The notes beneath the pieces are model-generated. The model did no database searches and had not been told where the DNA came from. It saw nothing but the letters and a program-made list of their open reading frames with translations. The position numbers were made by a program, and so were the translations under genes. Shown here piece by piece: positions 1-11,310 of a stretch of DNA of 64,000 nt (position 1 is the first letter of the stretch; every line of letters starts with the position of its first letter). The stretch is from Bugula neritina (taxonomy: Eukaryota; Bryozoa; Gymnolaemata; Cheilostomatida; Bugulidae): NCBI GenBank assembly GCA_964035545.1, contig OZ037766.1:6673722-6737721 (forward strand), read 5' to 3'.

Positions 1-38
1 CATAATGAATATTGTAACACTGTTCATATCTCTTCCAG

Positions 39-2242
39 GACTTGAAGAGATCTTGCCAGTTTACTATTCTAACAGACCGGTCTCAGGGTGGCACCAGTGT
101 TGCTAACGGATCTCTGGAACTCATGGTTTGTTCACTGCTATGAACTATAATACTGTGGAACATCAGCATGCTGTTGTATTTCGTTATTGTGATGTTTTAA
201 ATGAGTTTTTCAGGTATTTATAAATAATAATGTCTCAGTATCACCATTTGATGTTTAATTTATCTTATCATAGATTCACTTTTGTAGCAAAAATCGTAGA
301 GACAAATGTGTATAATCGGAGCTTCTTTATTGGACTTGTCCAATACACTTTATTGTACAATCAATAATATTTTAATTCAGCTTCACCGAATGACAACATC
401 GGATGATTCGCTGGGAGTTGGTGAAGCCCTGCAGGAGAAGGGTTCTGATGGAAAGCCTTTGATAGTGAGAGGTTCGTGTGCAGCTAAAATGTCATGGCTT
501 TCAGTATTCAGCTTTATATGAAAGTCATTCATTGATATTGACAAAATTTTTATACCCAACTGTTTTTTATTTTGTTTTGATTTTCAGTTGAGGTGAATAG
601 TTTAATTGCTTATATTTCAAGGCATAGTAAATTAGACAGCTTGTATCTTGGTAAGAATAAAGTTGAAGGTATGTGACTGTAGGTAAGCACTACTTGGTGG
701 TTGATACAATCGCTGCCTCTGCTGCCGTACACAGAGAACTGGCTCAGCGGTTGTTTATGGCTCCAGTTGTCACAGTTTCTAAGACTACTCCGGCTGTTAT
801 AGACAAATGGAAGAAGTACCTCACACTTCGGGTATGTGTTCTATACTCTTCAGGTTCTACACGGTGATTTTACTCTACATAATCTACACATCCTACACTT
901 TCTACATTACATTCTACACACAATGCACACTACAGATGCAATAACCACTCTACATACTATAATCACATCAGGCTATATGCCTGCAGTGTGTTTTGTGGAC
1001 AGACTTCATATTTGCGGGACTGTCTTATTTCTGACTTCTATTAAACTGATATCATATTCTATGGAAATAAGTATAACAATTGTGTTGGCTCTAATTTTAT
1101 AGCCAAATAAAAAAACTTCTTGTAAATAGAAAGAAACTGCAAAAAGTTGTAGGTTTAAAAAGACTTATAAACTCAATTAATGAACGTATAAATATGTAGT
1201 TAGTTGTTAAATCAGTTTTCTAATTCGTTAACTTAACAGTATGCTTGCAAGTTGCAAAATCTTGCAAATATATAGTATAATAAGTTTTTTAGGGTACACT
1301 CGGCGCAAGGGTATATATATCTCTGATACTTAGACTTGCGTATATAGACTATTTATTAGATCTACTATATGGTATATTTATGTACGTCTTGTAGCAATCA
1401 TACATTAGAACTGCACTACCAGATAATGTTCACCTTCTGACCCTGGAATCCCTTGGAAACAACCAATTGCTTCTGAGACTGGAACACTTCTACTCTCTGA
1501 ACGAAGACAGCTCTCTGTCTAAGAATGTCACCGTCTCACTACAAGTAGGTGGCTGAGCTATGGCTAGGTCAAGGTTATGTGAGTTTGGAAGTGGGCGTAC
1601 TGATAGATCTTCAGCTGTTATATTGGGCTTGTTTGTTGTGATGATCACGTTGATGGTAAAGTATAATGATTGCATTTCTTGCAGGACTTGTTTAGTACCC
1701 TGACTATAAAATCTGTGAAGGAATTAACTCTGGAAGCTAATCAATATCTAGAAAATGCACAGCGACTCAAATGGAACAAGAAGTCTTCTAAACGAGGTAA
1801 TATTCAGGCTAAGTCACTGATTGTATAAATCTTTCTTCTAGTATAATATTCCAGTGTAATATTCTGAAATTGAAAAAAAATTAAGATTTTAAAAATTTCC
1901 TTTCTGGCAAAGTCATATACATTAAATTTTGTTTCAGTCTTTATCTAACATCATTAGTGTTTGCTGATAAAAAATATGTTATATTTTTAACTATATTTTA
2001 GTCTCAAAATATCTTAGTCATTGGTGATGAATTTATAATCATTGCTCTAACTAGATAAATCATTGGTGTAAGAGATTTACAAAGTTTGAAGCCATGTTGT
2101 TGTAGTTATTGAATTGCATGTACTTGACTTTTAAACTAATCTACAATGATGAAATTTTGTAGATTATCGTCCAATAGGAGATGACTTTGCTATTGAACTT
2201 AGTCCCATGATGATTCGTACTCTGGAGGTTACATTCCAGTGA
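39..2242 (+). CDS. MAN2B1: Lysosomal alpha-mannosidase, C-terminal part (gene runs off the left edge)
   Basis: Six exons fit by splice sites and phase: 39-125, 381-471, 683-863, 1409-1544, 1685-1796, 2163-2242 (TGA). They encode 228 residues matching the C-terminal beta-sandwich region of glycosyl hydrolase family 38 lysosomal alpha-mannosidase, which removes alpha-linked mannose from N-glycan fragments in the lysosome. Diagnostic stretches are LTDRSQGGTSVANGSLELM (exon 1), LPDNVHLLTLESL and LLLRLEHFYSLNEDSS (exon 4), DLFSTLTIKS and LTLEANQ (exon 5), and a final strand ending in MIRTLEVTFQ. The catalytic N-terminal domain lies outside the window. The donor of exon 3 is at 864: the earlier GTATGT at 832 breaks the frame, while 864 keeps it. 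AATAAA at 2500-2505 would serve as polyadenylation signal. The family call is firm from recalled human sequence; the exon 3 end is an inference. Confidence 0.9.
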
Positions 2243-2499
2243 TGGAATGTACACATTGCTTTGCTCTTTCGATATGCTCTTATGAATGACAATTTTTGTT
2301 GGCATTTAAACAATCTACAATAGAAAAAGAATTCAGGCCTTATATCATCTAATAGGACTACTACTACAAAATTTATTTGCCCTACCCATTTACCCATTTT
2401 ACTGCTATCTATTATACAGCTGATTATACAATAATTTTACAAGACTAATGGTTTTTATTTTTCCATTTTAATGTTTTAAATATTTAGCAATACTTTATT

Positions 2500-2505
2500 A
2501 ATAAA
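2500..2505 (+). terminator. Polyadenylation signal AATAAA for MAN2B1
   Basis: First canonical AATAAA seen downstream of the stop codon at 2242, giving a 3' UTR of about 280 bases. Inferred from position only. Confidence 0.45.
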
Positions 2506-3758
2506 ATTCACTGATGTTATGTTCTACTAGTGAATACTAAATAAATATTAAATATCATCCAAACATCTAAAAGTAATTATTACTTTAGTGATGTTTCAAT
2601 AGATAACTTATAAGTTATTATGCCAATTCACATGTTCTAGTGTTCTAGCGCAGATACTACTATCTCATAATGCTATATGACGCTGATGGTGTATTTTAAC
2701 TGTTTTGCTCCAATATAAATTTTGATGTTAGAAGCGTTGACCGCAGCAAGCAATAACCACAGAGTTATCTTTTTAAAGAGAACCGTCGTGTTAGTAATAC
2801 TTGGAGTTGTGATTTCTTTTAGGTATACACGCGCATTATGAAAAGAGTAAATCTTAGCGAGACCAACAGGACTGTTTTTATACGTTTCCGATTACTGAAA
2901 TAAAAATGAGGTAGATAGAGATGCTCATGATATATTGATTATGATGATCAAATCGGTGTAAATTGACATTCTGTAAGTGTATGGCTTTAATGTGTACAAT
3001 AACATTGTAGACTCATTTTTCGAAAACAAAGCAGTTTACTGCTAGTTCATACTTAATCTCATATGTATATGCTACTTAAACTGCGTCTGTCCAAGTTCAA
3101 GTTGAACTAAACTGAAACTCAAACTGAAACTTGAACTTATCACCAACTTCTACTCTAGTCTAACTAGTAACTAACTAATAGTATTAGTTTCAGCTTGTCA
3201 ATATGAGTTTAATAGTGTATGAGCATTAGTATGGGTATCAACTAACAACTCCACAAGTAGTAAACTAAAACAAGTGACAAACAACTACAAGCTCAAAATA
3301 CTTATACTAACTTTAAAATTAATTCCAAAAGTAAAACTAAATATCATTTTGATTGTCACTATCATTGTGATTGTCGATAAAGCGTGGGTTTTATAAATGC
3401 AAGTCATTAAGTGTTGTTATGAAATTGTTTATTAGATTTAGTCTGTTACTATGTAACACTAACTGTTAAACTTAGTCTTACTCTAACTCTTGGAGTTAGT
3501 ATACGTGCTCAATCTTAGAGCTAGTATACATATAACAATAATAAAATGATAAACTTGAAGCAATTACAATACTTATACCTATAGTTATACTTATAACCAC
3601 TATGACTATAATTATTGCAATTGCTTTATTACCAGCTACAAGCATAAGACTGAGAGTTTAAAATCCGTCTGTCTCATTATTATGATTTTCACATTGAAGT
3701 TGACTGTTGCTCCCGGTATTAGTAAAATGTTATAAAAATAAGTACTGACTTTATCATG

Positions 3759-3773
3759 CCCCCCCCCCCCCCC
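3759..3773. repeat. Poly-C run, 15 bases
   Basis: Fifteen consecutive C on the + strand in otherwise AT-rich intergenic DNA. The length is likely polymorphic or subject to sequencing error. Confidence 0.9.
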
Positions 3774-4694
3774 ATTGCTAATTTAAGGCTATTAATGTCA
3801 TTGTAGTAAGGTACAATTTAAATTTTAGCTCTTTGCTGTATTTTAGTTTTGCTGTTATTGTTAGGGTGATGCAGCTTTCAAAGTTTATAAAACTGTTGAT
3901 GGAAAATTTATCTACAGCATTATCATTATAAGTTATTTCCTAATTTATTCACTTATTATATAAAAAACAAACCAGTTGAAAAAACAGTATTTTTATGCCG
4001 CTTTCAAGTGCAACATTTGATAAATAATTCAAGAAGCAACCTTATGTTGTAACACTAAAATATGTAGAAGCTTTAAAATGAGCTGGTGCAATAAGAATGC
4101 ACTTTAAAATATCTTTTAAAAACGTTGCATCAACATTATCATGTAAAAATAGAATTTTACTTATTTGGTAATATAGAAAGTTGTTTTTCATACAAGTACA
4201 CCCAATATAAAATATAATTATAGCATCTTAAAATACTAACAAACATTATTTATTGCAGAAAACATGTTGGATATGTCAGCATATAATAAAGTGATATGTG
4301 CTGCAGTCATCTTTATAGGCTTGCAAGTTTTTACTTATAACAAATAGTTTTACATGGTATGCTGCTAAAAGTTGCTACCAACATTTATAAGTAGGACTTA
4401 TCACGTTTCTTCCTGGTAAACAGTATCATTGTTTTAGAATTCAGTTACTACTTTTACATTTTTTTCATAAAAATCTTGACTTTCAACCACCTAGTTAAAT
4501 TTTAAACATTTGAAAGTGATATCAATGAATTTAGCAAATGTGCATTAATAGTTAATACAAATCTGCTAAGTAACTTTCTGCCCAAAATTTCCTGAAAGTT
4601 TTATATTTCTTTGAAAGTTTTTAGCAAATTTTCATTTCTTTTGTTTGGAGCAAAACATAGTTTTAAATTTTTCATCAAGACATTTTTTGTAGGA

Positions 4695-4734
4695 ATTGTT
4701 GAAGTTTTTCTGCCACCTAAAATTTTTACATGCC
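4695..4734 (+). repeat. Dispersed repeat, module 1 fragment
   Basis: The core TTTTTCTGCCACCTAAAATT and its flanks resemble 10431-10469 and 30091-30125. Three similar copies in different genes suggest a short interspersed element fragment; no open reading frame is present. Confidence 0.45.
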
Positions 4735-4890
4735 ATTCAAAGAGTTTGAGACCTGTTGATTCTAACTAAAGTTGTTATGAATGCATTCCATACAGGCTAG
4801 TCTAACATGTTTTACCGTGGCTTTTAGTAGTATAATAAAATGATCTTTTGTAATAATTGTATATGCATTTAGTTTTATTTGTAGGTGAAA

Positions 4891-7800
4891 ATGGACAGTT
4901 CGGAAGAAGATAATTATAGTGAAGAAGTTGTTATTATAAATGACCCTGTGACTGAGACCTCTCACCCTAACAACCCGATTGAGTCTGGCAACGAGTCCAA
5001 TTTGTCAGATGATGAGTTGAGTCTCGTATCTAGTGATTATGATGTGAACGAGATAGCTATATCTACACCGCCTGACATGGTAGTGGATGGAGTTGAGGCT
5101 CCCGGAGAACAAGAGAGGGGCATCGCTCAGGTCGGTAGCATATTAGTTGTTCAGATTTGTTCTGTCAATTATGGAAATTACTTTAAATTTGTCTGTTTGA
5201 CAATTGATGACTAAAATGTGTTCTCTTGTTATGATTTTAGCTGCTCTTTGACTACTTTAATGATGTGGACGTTCCTATAAGTGGTAAGTTTATGCCTGAA
5301 GTCTGCTTTTTGAATCTCAGCTTTAGATAGAGTTTATATACATGGTTTTGATAAAATAGAATGTCCACTGTTGATAGAATAAAGTTTGAAGTGTATCATT
5401 TTTAGGGTCTTATAATATTTATTTACTTATTTTTAAGTTTAATTGATTTTTAGCAAATGTTTCAAGCACTTGTTCGTATTTTGCAGTCTAATTCAGTTAT
5501 GCAGTACTGTGTCTATAACACTTCCCTTGAACTCATGCTGTGTCTAAATTTGGCAACATCAAATAAAGATAATAAAAAATGTTATTCTTAAATTCAACTG
5601 CTGCTTCATATATTTTCCCTCTATACAGGAAAAATAGATTATATTTCTGGCAACAAAATGTAGTATGACCATCTGTAAGCAGATTAGCACAAAGGATGTT
5701 TGATTTCATAATATGATATTATCACTTATCACTGTTATAGTAAACTAAGCTATGCAGCAGATACTAAATATGATGTTGCAGAAGCCAGTAAATTTTATTT
5801 CTAAATTTTGGTTTTTGTCCCATCTACATACATTAGATATGTGGGTACACACCATATATATATAGTATTATATATATACACATATAGAGTGAATATACAA
5901 TATATACATATGTATATATTCACACATATATGTATATGTATAATTATAACACACCAGTACATTCATGTGTAGATGACTCCTCGTCTAGTGATGATGATGG
6001 AGAACCTTCATCCAGGATCATCACGTTTGACCAAAGCACTCCTTCTGCTCATATGGTTTGTTTTACACAAGAATATTTAAATCAGCTATATAAATAACAA
6101 ATATTTTATGTAATTAGTACTTTTGTTTGAAATTCATGTTTAATAATGAAAGAAATACATTTTATTTTTCTGTGAAGCTGAAATTTATAGAAGTAGATCT
6201 GAACAAATGACCTGATTTCTGTCTAAATTATGACTGATAAAAGCTGTTTTTATTTTGAAACTTTTCTTTGGCTTTTATTAATTATCAAGTTTGCCATGAC
6301 AACTGCCAAGTGTTTAGTTTTGTATGTAAATATTAAAATTTTTGTGTGATCTAGAGCAGCAATCACTTTGCATCCATCACAACTAGCAGCTAAGATTTGT
6401 TTTACCCAAGTCAAAGAGGTTAAAGGTTAAATGTCACCTACATGATCCTTCTATTAAAAATATTATTGATACTGCAATTTTATTCTGAGAAGTTTACCAT
6501 TGTATGTCGGTAACTGCTGAAATTGCCATGCTCTATGTTTGGGCTCTAAACCAAGAGACATAACTCCAATGTAAGAACTGAAGCAATATCACATAATTCT
6601 AAACAATGCACAAATTTCCCCGGTTTTCTTGTTGTGCTCTCTGTAACTGAAGGTAACTTTAGAATGGTCTACCTTTTCTAGTACCTTGGAAATAGCATGG
6701 AAGACGTGCAGGGAAGGACACTGTTTGACGAGGAGACTGTCCAGGTGTTACCTGCCTACATGAAGGCTGGAGTTGTCCTCATGCCTGGACAGACCCTGCC
6801 TCTGGTTTTACACGATCAGTCTGAAATAGACATGATGAAAACAGCTCTTGACGAGGAGAAAACTCTTGCAATATTACACCATGAGTACGTCTTGTTTACA
6901 TATATATATTCAGTAGATGGTTTACATGATACTGTAGGAGTTGGTATTTGAGGTTTATTTTTAATTTTCTTCAATCTTGAATGTACGAAAAAATTATACA
7001 TCAATTTAATTTCGTCCATATTTTTGTTGGTAATTTGAAGGGGTTACTCCTTTGTAAGAATTTATATACTCTTGCTCTACTCTAACACCAGCACTTCAAT
7101 TCTAAGCAACATGTTTATTGGTTGCAGGCCGCGTCGCAGGTCCTCTTCCAGCGACAGTTTCCATAGAAGTCAAGTAGCCGATATTGGCACCACAGCGCAG
7201 GTTCTCTCTATGTCCTCCGACAGGACTGAGTCTGGTTCCAGGGCTAAAGTCATTACTAAGGGTCGGCAGAGGTTTACTGTAATCAACGTCATGCATAACC
7301 AAAGGTAAGCAGCATGATGGTGGAGCAGTTTTGTGTGACCTTTCACCTATCGTTACACTTGTAAACTAGTTTAGTTGCCATAAAGTTATTTCAGGTTTTA
7401 TCAAACTGAAAGGTCAGCTATCAACCCATGATGATATGAAAATATCTATTCACAGTCATTATTTCCTCATTGGCTAAAGTTGTAATTGCACTCATCTTAA
7501 TGTAGAAATTCTATCAATTAAGTCAAGTTTTTTTCCTGTTGCCTTCATACAAATCATGTAAAGATATTTTATAGAGTGTTGACTGCTAGAGTCAAGATAT
7601 TACCAGAAAGAACTTTTGGGGAACCTTTGCAAAATGTTATTCCTTTCTCACACTATAAGCCTAGAGCCAAGCATAATTCCGCTTCTAAGTTTGACAATCT
7701 GGGCATATGTACCAACGAGCACCTTCCAAAGAAACCGGTACGTAACTGCCAACTGGTTATGTGTAAGTCGTCAGTTCATATCGGTATACTTTGTGTGAAC

Positions 7801-9823
7801 AGTTGCAAACTGTTGTGATTTAAAGCTGTTCTTATTGGCTTACTCTGTAAAATGTGATTATTCTTTGTTATATAGATTTTGTTTAGCATTGAGGTTTCTA
7901 ATCTTTTGAGAAAGTTTAACTATTTCGTAAAGTTTTTTTTAGACTTTTTTTTTAAAATTTATTCTCAATACTGCACCAACAGAAGGTGAAAACACCTAAT
8001 GTGCCACTATAATATTACGTTGGTTAGCTCGGATTGTATTCATGAAGAAATACTCCTGCCTCATATGTGAAGAACCTTGTTGGCAATTTTTCATTGCTGA
8101 GAATAATTTGGAGCTATTATTCCTTTTTTTGGATGAATGAATAACTTCGAGTTGATATTTTAACATGAACACAAAATGTTGTAATAATAATTCATTAACA
8201 GCCTTTGGTAATAGCCACACCTCTAGCACACATATATCCTGTATGTACAGTTTTTTTACTTACGCTCACTTAACTTGTGGGTGCTTGTAATAATAGTAGT
8301 AATACAATTTTTGTTTCAGGTCAGGAAACACAATCAATGTGCAAATTTTACAGCTTGGCCTGATTGGGTTTACAGTCAATATTCTCCTGTAAGTCAATTA
8401 TCAGCAATCTACATGCGCATGTAGTAAATACTTTTGTGAACACATTACTTTTTTCCAAGTTTTCCATTAATTTTTTAACAACCAAGCTTTAATTATTTTC
8501 TTGTTTGTCTAATACATAACTACTGAGCATTAATAATATGGAGTGTAAGTAACTGCTTTGATTATATTGTGTAACCACTAATATGTTCTCTCCATTGCCA
8601 TACATTTGAATCCTTAGGAGGGGTTGATGTGCAAACTCCGCCAGGAGATAAGAAAGTGGGGTGACCGAACTTATAGCGTGATCAACAAGATCAACTGCCC
8701 GGATCACATGGCCTACTGGCTGGCCGACAACATACCCATTACAGACGTTCACAAGCTGCAGATCTTATCTCTGCATTCCAGTATTCAGCGACTCAGACTT
8801 GAACTTCATCTCATTCAAAACGTAAGCAAGTCATTGTCAAACTTGCATGTTTTAGTCGGTAGTCGTCTTTCTTCTGCGTTTCACCATCTGATTACCCACC
8901 TACCATGTCAACCCTTTATGCTGACCTAGTTGTTACCAGCAGTGGTAGTTGACTAAAGACATACTGGGATAATTTAACACACAGAATAATATGAAAATAT
9001 ATTTTATTTTCTACGTCACGTCATTGTGTCTTATCAAATAGTGAATTAAGTGTGTAACTCTGCATGCTAGATGGTCACTGGGCTATGACTACTCTTCTCT
9101 CTCCTAGTGACTGTTGTGATATAAAATGCTGTGTTATAAAACCTGTTCTACTTATTTTAGTACAAAAGTCTCACGTGCCGAAACTGCAATACACTGATAG
9201 CCAAAAGATCTGATATATTTAGCCTGTCATTCGAGGGTCCTATGGGGACGTTTGTGAACCCTCATGGCTGTGTTCATGAAACCCTCACTCTTCGAAAGGC
9301 CAAACATTTGTCTTTGCGCGGTCGTACCCAAACAGAGTTCAGTTGGTATCCAGGGCAAGTATTTCTATTTCATATTGAACGTTGAACTCACAACTATTTA
9401 CATAGCTAATTTATTATTTGACTAATTCGATGACTTGGCTGGTGGTATTCATCTTATTTGATGTCTAACTTTTCTGTAGTGAAAACTGTCTAACTTGCTT
9501 TTTGTACAAAACTCTGAGAAAAATGAAATGTAAAATTTTGTAAGCATGCATTAAAAATTACCAACAGTGTGGGCTAATTTTAGTAACAATCTTATGACAA
9601 CTGATACAAAAATTCTAGTGTGTAACAAAGTCTGCCTTCTTTGTTTAGATATGCGTGGACAGTTGTCAACTGTGTGGAGTGCGGCTCACATAAGGGATGG
9701 AGATTCACTTCTAACGAGCTGCATCCACCCATGTTTTATGGACTTACTCGTAATGGTCTCAACTTTGTTATTCGACGAGATCCCAGCTTATCAGAAGTTT
9801 CGCCGGAAACATTTGTGTTTTAA
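4891..9823 (+). CDS. CRBN: Cereblon, substrate receptor of CRL4 ubiquitin ligase
   Basis: Ten exons: 4891-5130, 5241-5283, 5973-6055, 6682-6884, 7128-7304, 7575-7737, 8320-8388, 8618-8821, 9161-9354, 9649-9823. They join in frame to 516 residues (human protein 442). Residues 1-120 are acidic and Ser-rich. The Lon-like domain follows (MEDVQGRTLFDEE, then LMPGQTLPL), then the DDB1-binding helices around CANFTAWPDWVYSQYSP and SSIQRLRLEL. The C-terminal CULT domain has zinc ligands C400/C403 and C467/C470 and the ligand cage W456, W462, W476. It should bind DDB1 and recruit substrates for ubiquitination. Between two Lon strands there is an Arg/Ser-rich stretch (PRRRSSSSDS) absent from the human protein. 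Intron 9 needs a GC donor at 9355-9356. The start is the ATG at 4891, in a longer open frame whose upstream codons follow a possible acceptor. Confidence 0.95.
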
Positions 9824-10430
9824 GTCATACTGGTTTTAAGAGGAGTTCAGCTGAGCACCTTCAAAATTTATTATTTACAAGCCACTCATCAACTGGTCTT
9901 ATTCTGCAATCTCATATCAATAACTTTGGTGTAAGATATGGGAACTAGCTCTTAGTATTACTATTATATAGCATGCCAGTCAATACTCATTATTAAGAGT
10001 TATCCTAACACTGCTTAACAGGGAAAACTTCTATGTAATGTAACAATCTGAAGCAGTACCTGCCATGCTATTGACAATCTCTACTATATTTATGGTCATT
10101 TGATGTGCGCATTTGAGTTTATGATTTATATACCTGTGCAGCCATGATGTCTTGTAAACTGTTTTTGCTCATAGATATTTAGTATATTTTTTAATACGGA
10201 TTATTATGCTAACATATAGATTTGTCAATATGCATTCTTTTGAAACATGCATACACTTACTTAGCTGTAAGTCTAAGACGTTTACCTTTACTTCACAGAT
10301 TGGGCTTACAATGCATTGCAACATTGATAGAAGCACAAGACTATCACTGTGTTGTAATCATGTACACACTTGGCATATATTGTATTATATTGGTCAACTT
10401 TATTTACCTGAAATATTGAGTGGCAGCTAA

Positions 10431-10550
10431 ATTGTTGAAAGTTTTTCTGCCACTTGGCACTTTTTATATATTATATTATATTTAAATTTGGTCACCTTTC
10501 CTTTTGGTCACCTTTCACTGCTGTGCTCCTGCGCGGGTGGCGGGATATTA
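10431..10550 (+). repeat. Dispersed repeat with two modules (SINE-like)
   Basis: Module 1 (10431-10469, TTTTTCTGCCACTTGGCA) resembles 4695-4734 and 30091-30125. Module 2 (10506-10550, GTCACCTTTCACTGCTG followed by GGTGGCGGGATA) resembles 33471-33518. It is locally GC-rich in an AT-rich setting. Both modules next to each other suggest a more complete copy of a short interspersed element; ends and target-site duplications were not found. Confidence 0.45.
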
Positions 10551-11017
10551 TATCAAATTTATCGGACATAAAAATATGTGCCCAGAAAGACAGGCTTGCA
10601 GAAATGCTGAGGTGTCATTTGAATGTATTATATAAAGTTATATTATTGTTTTTTCTTATGCTGTAAAAATGTTTACAGTATTAAGGACATATAGTGATTA
10701 GAACTGATAAGTCGCAACTTCCAACATCAAAATTGCTAGATAACAGAAACTCTGAGAAAAATTATACTATCAAGAATTATTTAAATCATTGGTTGGCATT
10801 ACATTATATGTTTGCTAGAGAAGTAAGAGCTATTCTTCAGCGTGACTGGAGTATATATCATTGCAATCGTAGCATTAAACAAGATGTTCCCTGTTCCGCA
10901 GTTGATATATTCAGCAGTTTCATGTTTATTAAATGACGGAAAAACTCTAATATTGTTACAGTATTTAGTACATATCAAATAGTAAAGTAAAAGGATAATT
11001 AGGCTGTTCAATTAAAC

Positions 11018-11023
11018 TTTATT
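11018..11023 (-). terminator. Polyadenylation signal AATAAA for ILVBL
   Basis: AATAAA on the minus strand (TTTATT on plus), about 290 bases past the ILVBL stop. Inferred from position. Confidence 0.45.
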
Positions 11024-11310
11024 TCCAGGCTTTGTCCAAATGAGCAGAAAAAAATACCCATTAATAATGTTCAAAACCATGCATATAGTGAGTTACACTA
11101 TTGTAAACATGTGATGGTAGATTTTGTTAACCACAAATTCTCACAACACAACAATCATAAAAACAATTCTATAGATAATCATGGTAGAATTTTCTCATTA
11201 AAATGCTATAAAAGGAATGATCACTAAGTCTTGATGTACACACAAAAAATGCGTACGAATTAAAGATGGTAGGTCATATTGTTCCCTCCGGTTGTAGCAA
11301 TTTTAAGCCG

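Larger units (their letters stand above)
2243..4890. other. MAN2B1-CRBN intergenic region
   Basis: No coding region is supported here. It begins with the MAN2B1 3' UTR. It holds a loose hexamer-period tract (about 3085-3660), a run of 15 C at 3759-3773, and a fragment of a dispersed repeat at 4695-4734. The CRBN promoter and 5' UTR should lie at the right end. A polypyrimidine-AG at 4883-4884, six bases before the CRBN ATG, allows a 5' UTR intron. Confidence 0.6.
9824..11310. other. CRBN-ILVBL convergent intergenic region
   Basis: No coding region is supported; the small open frames here have no recognisable protein and no splice partners. It holds the CRBN 3' UTR on the left, the ILVBL 3' UTR on the right, and fragments of a dispersed repeat at 10431-10469 and 10506-10550. 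I saw no canonical AATAAA close to the CRBN stop. Confidence 0.6.

Noticed and set aside
832-837. GTATGT as the donor of the third MAN2B1 exon
   Set aside because: It leaves phase 0, while the next exon needs two bases; the donor at 864 fits and extends a sequence similar to the human region.
10206-10936. Several 65-80 codon open frames between CRBN and ILVBL
   Set aside because: No family match, no splice partners, overlapping frames, and repeat fragments in the same place.
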